Below, piece by piece: positions 31,321 through 36,015 of a stretch of 36,015 nt of DNA (the first letter of the stretch is position 1; each line of letters begins with the position of its first letter). A program made the translations under genes and the position numbers. The DNA is from a bacterium (lineage in GTDB: Bacteria > Patescibacteriota > Minisyncoccia > UBA6257 > GWB1-50-10): assembly GCA_021815205.1 (NCBI GenBank), contig JAKAHD010000007.1, forward strand, positions 1 to 36,015. The letters run 5' to 3'. Below the pieces are notes generated by a model. It ran no database searches and was not told where the DNA came from. It saw only the letters and a list, made by a program, of their open reading frames with translations.

Positions 31321-32667
31321 ATGAAAAGAATAACAGTTCTTCTAGGTATATTTTTCTGCGCCTCGTTCCTCACGACGGCGCAGGTACGATCCCAAGAGCG
31401 GCAGATCGGGAAGGTAGTTGACACCGCCTATATCTGGCCGGACAGTTTGAAGGGGAAGGACATTAATATTCATGGAATAGCCGTAGACGACAGCAGTTGG
31501 ATCTTCGTCGCCACCGTGGGAAATGGTTTCAGGGATGGACTCGTATGGCGCTCCAAGAATAATGGCAAGACCTGGGAGCATCTCACGAACGGCCTCCAAG
31601 ATGTTTTCTTTGCGGGAACCCTCTCGATATTTCTTACGAAGCAACAAACACTCCTCGTGGGAGCGCTAAACGGGATCTGGAGATCAACCGACAAGGGAAA
31701 TAGTTGGGAAAATGCCCTCTACGGAAACACGTATGGCTATGATGCGTGGTGCTTTATCCAAGCAAAAGACGGCACAATTTTCTCTGGAGGATCTCAAATA
31801 AGGAAATCCACCGACGATGGGAAAACATGGACAATAGTGCCCAATCTTCCAACGTCCTTCTGGCCAATCGGTTGGTTTACTATGGATGTGTCAGGAAATC
31901 TCTATGCCACTTCAAATGGTGTTCTTAAATCCACTGACAACGGTTCCACATGGAACTGGGCGAACGAGGGGTTGATACAGGATCCGAATCAAACACAAGC
32001 AACAGTGAATCAGATCACCGTAGACCCGCTCACCGGATCGCTTTTCATCTACACTAGTAGGTACAAAAGTAGTAGAATGTTCCGTTCAGATGATGAAGGG
32101 GTGCACTGGATACCGATAAATGACGGTTTTATTGGGACATACTCATCAATTTTCGAGCTTGCCTCGTCCTCTCGATACGGCGTTTTTGCCGGTTTGGATG
32201 ACGGTACCGGAATTTTCTCTTCCATCGACGGGGGAAATAAGTGGCAATATATGGCCCTTGAACACCGAGCTGTTCCCGTGATGGTAGTAATCTGTTTCGC
32301 ATGGGAAGGCGAAGACACGCTTCTTGTGGGAACCGGAGACGGGTTGTACCGCGTGGTACTTTCCACCGCAACCGGCGTTTCACGTGAAACATCCGGAATC
32401 CCAAAAAACTTCTCCCTGTCCCAGAACTATCCGAATCCGTTCAATCCCGCGACGAGTATACAGTATATGGTATCTTGTATATCGCACGTGACATTGACTG
32501 TATACAATACGCTCGGACAGGAAGTAGCAACACTGGTGAATGAAGAAAAACCTGCGGGAAGTTACAGCGTTACTTTTGACGCGAGTAACCTTCCGAGCGG
32601 GGTGTACTTCTATCGTCTCCAGGCAGGCAATTTCACGGAGACGAAGAAGATAATCCTTCTTCGCTAA
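31321..32667 (+). CDS. Asp-box beta-propeller protein with type IX secretion C-terminal signal
   Basis: 448 aa. The start at 31321 is fixed by a strong Shine-Dalgarno AAGGAGG ending about 8 nt upstream. Signal peptide (ITVLLGIFFCASFLTTA). Then come repeated Asp-box/BNR units: VWRSKNNGKTW, IWRSTDKGNSW, IRKSTDDGKTW, VLKSTDNGSTW, MFRSDDEGVHW and IFSSIDGGNKW, a six-unit propeller. The last about 80 residues are a type A T9SS sorting domain: FSLSQNYPNPFNPATSIQY, TLTVYNTLGQEVATLVN, LPSGVYFYRLQAG and KKIILLR. T9SS belongs to Bacteroidota/Ignavibacteria/Chlorobi with an outer membrane, which CPR cells lack. It is probably acquired by transfer. Confidence 0.88.
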   Translation: MKRITVLLGIFFCASFLTTAQVRSQERQIGKVVDTAYIWPDSLKGKDINIHGIAVDDSSWIFVATVGNGFRDGLVWRSKNNGKTWEHLTNGLQDVFFAGTLSIFLTKQQTLLVGALNGIWRSTDKGNSWENALYGNTYGYDAWCFIQAKDGTIFSGGSQIRKSTDDGKTWTIVPNLPTSFWPIGWFTMDVSGNLYATSNGVLKSTDNGSTWNWANEGLIQDPNQTQATVNQITVDPLTGSLFIYTSRYKSSRMFRSDDEGVHWIPINDGFIGTYSSIFELASSSRYGVFAGLDDGTGIFSSIDGGNKWQYMALEHRAVPVMVVICFAWEGEDTLLVGTGDGLYRVVLSTATGVSRETSGIPKNFSLSQNYPNPFNPATSIQYMVSCISHVTLTVYNTLGQEVATLVNEEKPAGSYSVTFDASNLPSGVYFYRLQAGNFTETKKIILLR

Positions 32668-32754
32668 AGCTACGAAGGACAAGTGCTGATAAAACAGAAA
32701 ACCTGATAATCTTGAAACTCTAGAAAAAGGAAAATTTATGGAATCAAGTATTTA

Positions 32755-32792
32755 GAGGCTCAACACATATGTGTATGAGCCTCGTATTTTTT
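32755..32792 (+). terminator. Terminator after the propeller gene
   Basis: Stem GAGGCTCA/TGAGCCTC extended by ACACAT/ATGTGT, then GTATTTTTT. Confidence 0.85.
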
Positions 32793-32846
32793 AGATTCCT
32801 CTCCCTCAACGCGGCTCGGGATCAGAATGACAAAAATAAAGTATAA

Positions 32847-32887
32847 GAGGCCCACACACTATTCATTTGTGTCGGGCCTCATATTTT
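32847..32887 (+). terminator. Second terminator-like hairpin
   Basis: Stem GAGGCCC/GGGCCTC with nested ACACA/TGTGT, followed by ATATTTTCTCTC. Confidence 0.7.
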
Positions 32888-32903
32888 CTCTCTCCGCAAA
32901 GTT

Positions 32904-32937
32904 GTCCCATTAATCCGCTCCAGCGTATTAATGGGAC
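32904..32937. repeat. Hairpin GTCCCATTAAT
   Basis: 11-bp perfect arms around a 12-nt loop. It is the third hairpin in a 480-bp gene-free stretch (32668-33146) that otherwise contains only the family-1 palindrome and the promoter of the coiled-coil gene. Confidence 0.7.
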
Positions 32938-33017
32938 ATGAGAAAAAATACGGGCGAATACCCTGCCGCGTGCGCGGATGGTATCTCCGGAACCCCCCCC
33001 ACTTTTGCTACGCACGA

Positions 33018-33043
33018 AGGTGCTATGCTATAGCATAGCACCT
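33018..33043. repeat. Perfect 26-bp palindrome, family 1
   Basis: Half-site AGGTGCTATGCTA; identical to the inner 26 bp of 16076-16103. Confidence 0.85.
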
Positions 33044-33146
33044 ACCATAAAACCAGCCGCCAGAAGTCATTCCGCCGCGGATTTTCATTTCTGGGTACCT
33101 ATTTTGAAGTTGCCATCTTTCGAGTAGTTTGTGATATAATCCGAGT

Positions 33147-33482
33147 ATGGCGGAGATCACCAAACAAGACGTGAAAGAAATTATTGTCGGGGCTCTGGAG
33201 CCGTTTGCTAAAGCAGTCCAGGGTGACTTTCAGGAAATTAAGACGCAACTCACCTCGGTTGAGGGTCGCTTAACTTCAGTTGAAGATCGTTTGACTTCTG
33301 TTGATGGCCGTTTGTCCGTAGTTGAGAGTGAACTCAAAGAGTTTAGGGAGAACGCCAGCGAGCTCTTTGCCAAGCTGGACAAATTCATCACCCTTTACGA
33401 AAAGCAGGAACTGGAAACCCGTTCCTTGGCGAATCAGATGGCTCGTCTCGAAGAAAGAGTGAGTAGGTTGGAAACGAAGTAA
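33147..33482 (+). CDS. Small coiled-coil protein with heptad-like tandem repeats
   Basis: 111 aa. Four consecutive seven-residue units LTSVEGR, LTSVEDR, LTSVDGR and LSVVESE in the middle are flanked by charged helices; the whole protein should form a parallel coiled coil. It has no signal peptide or TM segment. Similar 'RLTSVEGRL' proteins are widespread in CPR genomes; function unknown. TATAAT (33135-33140) ends 6 nt before the ATG (leaderless). The tandem codons are prone to copy-number change. Confidence 0.75.
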   Translation: MAEITKQDVKEIIVGALEPFAKAVQGDFQEIKTQLTSVEGRLTSVEDRLTSVDGRLSVVESELKEFRENASELFAKLDKFITLYEKQELETRSLANQMARLEERVSRLETK

Positions 33483-33496
33483 TCAAAGGATTACCA

Positions 33497-33563
33497 GATG
33501 CCCTGACGGAAACTGTACCGCGAAATATGATCCGGTGAACAACCAACTCTCCGGCTGGGCGAG
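33497..33563 (+). pseudogene. Duplicated fragment of the FN3/GWAW surface-protein gene
   Basis: 67 bp matching 30598-30664 at the same length with about a dozen differences, reading GCPDGNCTAKYDPVNNQLSG then WAS in place of the parental KYDQQKNQLSGWAR. It has no start and is followed at once by a family-3 palindrome (33571-33591). It is probably a remnant of a second copy of that gene or of a recombination event. Confidence 0.75.
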
Positions 33564-33570
33564 TTTGTTA

Positions 33571-33591
33571 TTAGGAAGTCCGACTTCCTAA
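33571..33591. repeat. 21-bp palindrome, family 3
   Basis: Identical to 25109-25129 inside the metalloprotease gene; here intergenic, with one extra pair (A/T) on each side. Confidence 0.8.
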
Positions 33592-33605
33592 TGTGATTGA
33601 ACGTG

Positions 33606-33693
33606 GAAATCAGTCAATACATCCCTACGCCTGTGTAGGTGTGAGGATAAAGGGCTTGTACAATAAAAATGTACAAGCCCTGAATATTTTTTA
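33606..33693 (+). repeat. Direct repeat R1 with terminator, left of the graspetide module
   Basis: GAAATCAGTCA..., a CTACGCCTGTGTAG-type mini-hairpin, GTGAGGATAAAGGGCTTGT, a 12-bp terminator stem AGGGCTTGTACA/TGTACAAGCCCT and TGAATATTTTTT. It corresponds to 35784-35873 almost base for base outside the small loops. Confidence 0.85.
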
Positions 33694-33773
33694 AACGCTT
33701 ATGCTATCATGAGACTGTGGTGAAGTACCACGGCAATTTTTATAAGCTAATTTACCTGAAGGAGGTGAAAAAT

Positions 33774-33986
33774 ATGGTAGAAGTGGAAGAGGAAGTGGTG
33801 GAAACCCAGCAAAGATACCTACCTGACCCCATTGTAATCAACGAGAAACCAAAGGGTTCAGTGCCGTTTTTGACTAGATTTGCGAAGAAACCTGATCTCA
33901 AAATCCCCGATATACGGATGGGAAATCAGACATATCTTGGTATAACGAGCCCCGGCGTAGGGGATTATGCAAACGATGATCAATAG
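33774..33986 (+). CDS. Putative graspetide (omega-ester peptide) precursor
   Basis: 70 aa from the ATG at 33774, fixed by AAGGAGGTG ending 7 nt upstream. An acidic N-terminus (VEVEEEVVE) is followed by a leader motif SVPFLTRFAKKP at residues 29-40, very like the PFFARFL motif that microviridin leaders use to bind their ATP-grasp ligases. A core-like tail follows, with hydroxyl donors Thr53, Tyr54, Thr58 and Ser59 and acidic partners Asp64, Asp68 and Asp69 (GITSPGVGDYANDDQ). In graspetides, side-chain hydroxyls (or Lys) are joined to Asp/Glu. An ATP-grasp ligase of the right family lies 0.8 kb downstream. No export gene is seen. The peptide's product is inferred. Confidence 0.7.
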   Translation: MVEVEEEVVETQQRYLPDPIVINEKPKGSVPFLTRFAKKPDLKIPDIRMGNQTYLGITSPGVGDYANDDQ

Positions 33987-33993
33987 TATATTT

Positions 33994-34038
33994 GCGCACA
34001 CCGCGCAAAAGAGACCCGTTTTTCATTTACGGGTCTTT
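33994..34038. terminator. Bidirectional terminator between precursor and TPR gene
   Basis: TTTGCGC-ACACC-GCGCAAA (33991-34009), then AGACCCGT/ACGGGTCT (34012-34036) with T-runs on both strands. The TPR stop codon lies in the loop. It isolates the precursor transcript, which favours high-level expression of the precursor alone. Confidence 0.75.
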
Positions 34039-34730
34039 GTTTTGAGTTTTTTGATCTCCTCCTCGAGCGATGTAATGAAGTGAGATTGTTTCATTCTCAG
34101 TCCCCGATACACTTTTTTTCTAAACTCTCTTTTTATCAACTCCTCCGTTTTTATCGCATAAAGAAGCGCCTTCTTGAAATTTTTAATCCTCACATAAAAC
34201 CGGAATAAATTAGAGATTGTCCCGAAATCATTTTTAGGACAGGCCCTGTATTCCTTCTGATACCACGCCTCCGCGTTCTTGATGTCGCCCAATTGTTCAT
34301 ACAAAAAGCCAATTCCAAGTGCGCCGCGTTCTTTTTTGGGAAGTTTCCGCATGAGTTGAAATGCCCTCCTTCCGTACATAAGTGCTCGTGTATAGTCACC
34401 CCGAATACCGAATACCCTCCCGATGCCGTACCACGCGTGCAAATATCGCGGGTCTTCCTTAAGAATCTTCCGATACAATTCCTCGGCGCGATAAAGATGT
34501 ACTCGTGCCGTTCTTTTTTTACCCCCTTTTTCTTGGGCTCTCATCACTACGTGATCGTGAAGGAGCGCAAGGCGATAGATGCAGTCTTTGGAGAGTATGT
34601 ATTTTTGCGCGTACCTCTCGATGATGCGTATTGCTTGAGAATATCGTTCATTCGCAATCGCCTCACCGGAAATTTTATAGATTCGGCTGGTTATTTTCTG
34701 CGGCGCCATTGACTTTGATGTATGTTTCAT
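34023..34730 (-). CDS. TPR-repeat protein within the graspetide locus
   Basis: 235 aa (214 or so if started at a later Met). At least four tetratricopeptide units: YLHAWYGIGRVFGIRGDYTR, GALGIGFLYEQLGDIKNAEA, NLFRFYVRIKNFKKALLYAI and an N-terminal AIANERYSQAIRIIERY. It is strongly basic at the C-terminus. No signal peptide or TM segment. It is transcribed divergently from the ligase across a 53-bp gap and convergently to the precursor. Possible roles are a scaffold for precursor and ligase, a regulator, or unrelated. TPR partners are not a standard part of graspetide clusters. Confidence 0.72.
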   Translation of the reverse strand: MKHTSKSMAPQKITSRIYKISGEAIANERYSQAIRIIERYAQKYILSKDCIYRLALLHDHVVMRAQEKGGKKRTARVHLYRAEELYRKILKEDPRYLHAWYGIGRVFGIRGDYTRALMYGRRAFQLMRKLPKKERGALGIGFLYEQLGDIKNAEAWYQKEYRACPKNDFGTISNLFRFYVRIKNFKKALLYAIKTEELIKREFRKKVYRGLRMKQSHFITSLEEEIKKLKTKTRK

Positions 34731-34783
34731 GGTCTATTTCTAGATAGCATAGCATTCAAAAGATGAATAGGAAAGGAGTTGTT

Positions 34784-35776
34784 ATGAAAAATCTGATTTT
34801 GATCGTAACGAACAAGAACGATGAACACGCGGACAGAATCGTAAGCGTATTAGACGAACTTGGTGAACATACGTGCCGTTTCAATACGGAGGCGTTTCCG
34901 CTGAGGATTGCCGCCACGCTTTCATGTTCCGGCGCGTCTCTTAAAATTCCGACAAGAGTAGCAGAAAATAGCGGCCTTGTTGATTTAAACGAGGTAAAGA
35001 GCGTGTGGTATAGAAGGCCAACGCCGCCTCTTATACCGGATAGGAAAACGGAGGAGGGATACGCCCGTTTCATAAAGAATGAAAGCGAGACGGCGCTGTG
35101 GTCGCTTTACACCACGCTTGATGCATTCTGGATAAATCAGCCGCTTTCCCACCGCCTCCTTGAGCGCAATAAGTTATTGCAACTCAAGAAAGCGGCCTTG
35201 GTCGGCCTTACGGTACCGGACACGATCATTACGAACGATCCGGATGTGCTACTGGGTTTTGCCGACGCGCATGGAGGAGTAGTCGCAATAAAACTGCTCA
35301 AGGGGGATTGGTTTAGAGAAAGAAACAGCGAGATACCACTTCTCGTCTTTACACAAAGAGTGGCTTCAGACCAAATCAGGGAACACTATGAAGATATAAA
35401 ACTCACCCCCATTCTTGCCCAACAATATATTGAGAAGGCGCTGGAGTTAAGAGTCACGATAGTCGGAGAAAAAACATTCGCTTGCGCTATTCATTCACAA
35501 GATAGCGAACACACGCGGACCGACTGGAGAGATTATGATCTGGAGCACGTGAAACACGAACCGTTTGAACTGCCGGATGAAGTGCGTGTAAAACTCGGTG
35601 CGTTTATGGAAAAATGCAATTTGAGCTACGGCGCAATCGATATAATTGTTACTCCAGAGGACGAGTACGTTTTTCTTGAAGTGAATCCGAGTGGACAATG
35701 GTTATGGATTGAGGAGCTTACGGGCATGCCAATCTCCAAAACGCTCGCGGAACTCCTTGCGTATCCGCCCCGCTGA
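34784..35776 (+). CDS. ATP-grasp graspetide ligase-like protein (MdnC/MvdD family)
   Basis: 330 aa from the ATG at 34784, chosen over 34763 because AAGGAG lies about 6 nt upstream. The N-terminal pre-ATP-grasp domain carries VWYRRP (Trp75-Pro79), a mark of microviridin-type ligases. LTVPDTIITNDPD and GVVAIKLLKGDW follow (ATP-binding Lys), then QQYIEKALELRVTIVGEKTF. The Mg/ATP site is FLEVNPSGQWLWIEELTG (Glu299, Asn301). These enzymes phosphorylate Asp/Glu side chains of a precursor and close esters or amides. Together with the 70-aa peptide upstream this makes a minimal graspetide pair. A lone RimK-like ligase with another substrate is the alternative. Confidence 0.85.
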   Translation: MKNLILIVTNKNDEHADRIVSVLDELGEHTCRFNTEAFPLRIAATLSCSGASLKIPTRVAENSGLVDLNEVKSVWYRRPTPPLIPDRKTEEGYARFIKNESETALWSLYTTLDAFWINQPLSHRLLERNKLLQLKKAALVGLTVPDTIITNDPDVLLGFADAHGGVVAIKLLKGDWFRERNSEIPLLVFTQRVASDQIREHYEDIKLTPILAQQYIEKALELRVTIVGEKTFACAIHSQDSEHTRTDWRDYDLEHVKHEPFELPDEVRVKLGAFMEKCNLSYGAIDIIVTPEDEYVFLEVNPSGQWLWIEELTGMPISKTLAELLAYPPR

Positions 35777-35783
35777 AGTCGTT

Positions 35784-35873
35784 GAAATCAGTCATTAAAT
35801 CCCCGTATCTATGTGTAGATGTGAGGATAAAGGGCTTGTGCAAAACTCATGTACAAGCCCTGAATATTTTTTA
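35784..35873 (+). repeat. Direct repeat R2 with terminator, right of the graspetide module
   Basis: Copy of 33606-33693 with stem AGGGCTTGTGCA/TGTACAAGCCCT and the same TGAATATTTTTT end. It serves as the ligase terminator. The pair brackets precursor, TPR gene and ligase. Confidence 0.85.
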
Positions 35874-35903
35874 CGTTACGCGGCACACGCTGTATAGTGA
35901 ACA

Positions 35904-36015
35904 TCAAGGGGTGACAGTGGATAAGTACTGATCGGCCTTTTCTCTTGGAGTGATCCCATTCAACGAGAGATGAATCCGTTCCTCGTTGTACCAGTGGAGC
36001 CATTCGGCAAGGGTG
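35904..36015 (-). CDS. DDE transposase C-terminal end (partial, cut by window edge)
   Basis: Minus-strand frame from the window end to a TGA: TLAEWLHWYNEERIHLSLNG continuing ITPREKADQYLSTVTP. The 'WYNEERIH-SL-G-TP' block is the end of an rve_3 integrase core of the IS3/IS481 type. It is different from the transposase end at 2-136. It lies 30 bp beyond repeat R2, so an insertion element borders the graspetide module. Confidence 0.78.
   Translation of the reverse strand, partial: TLAEWLHWYNEERIHLSLNGITPREKADQYLSTVTP

Noticed and set aside
8001-33043. CRISPR-like array made of the recurring palindromes
   Set aside because: Copies are kilobases apart with no regular spacers and no cas genes in the window.
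34741-34760. Fifth family-1 palindrome (GATAGCATAGCAT) between TPR and ligase genes
   Set aside because: Only one half-site-like word is present; there is no inverted partner.
1-36015. Alternative genetic code (TGA as Gly, as in some CPR lineages)
   Set aside because: Several genes, including both transposase ends and the methylase, end naturally at TGA at the expected family length.

Overview
The window looks like a chromosomal segment of a Candidate Phyla Radiation bacterium (Patescibacteria, probably Parcubacteria-like). The reasons are small, compact genes, an archaeal-type UMP kinase, large FN3/GWAW-type surface proteins, tRNAs without an encoded CCA, and use of TGA as stop. About a dozen genes have a -10 box only 5-10 nt before the start codon, which suggests leaderless mRNAs. 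The lineage is inferred from gene content and style, not from a marker gene.

Left end (1-6880): after a truncated transposase end comes tRNA-Ser(GCT), whose 3' end is the insertion site of a 6.57-kb integrative element (about 267-6835). The element holds a large serine integrase, an XRE controller gene with palindromic operators, and a two-gene restriction-modification system. In that system a PD-(D/E)XK nuclease is fused to an N6-adenine methylase and followed by a two-TRD specificity subunit (BcgI/type IIB-like logic, no HsdR). attL, attR, a reconstructed attB and a second internal attP can all be read. The integrase frame runs across attP, so integration replaces its last 16 codons. A 352-bp structured segment, joined in the circle to the integrase 3' end, occurs twice in inverted orientation.

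Centre (6880-24990): chromosomal genes. They are a HIT protein, a deoxyribosyltransferase-like protein, a coiled-coil/C39-like peptidase, a Zn/Mn ABC transporter (binding protein, ATPase, permease), a cysteine-synthase-like PLP enzyme, a CofE-like ligase, PanD, archaeal-type PyrH, an alpha/beta hydrolase, alanine racemase, tRNA-Glu, tRNA-Arg(GCG), tRNA-Gly, a cupredoxin, TyrRS (with an in-frame hairpin insertion), ClpP and several membrane-anchored proteins. Intergenic spaces carry families of perfect palindromes and twin hairpins.

Right end (23.4-36.0 kb): accessory, cell-surface region. It holds three large secreted or anchored proteins (one an M11-like metalloprotease), then a beta-propeller protein with a type-IX-secretion C-terminal signal. 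That signal is out of place here and suggests acquisition from an Ignavibacteria/Bacteroidota-like donor. A coiled-coil protein follows, then a candidate graspetide (omega-ester RiPP) locus: a 70-aa precursor with a PFLTRFA motif resembling the microviridin leader motif, a TPR protein, and an MdnC/MvdD-like ATP-grasp ligase, bracketed by about 90-bp direct repeats. A second truncated transposase closes the window.
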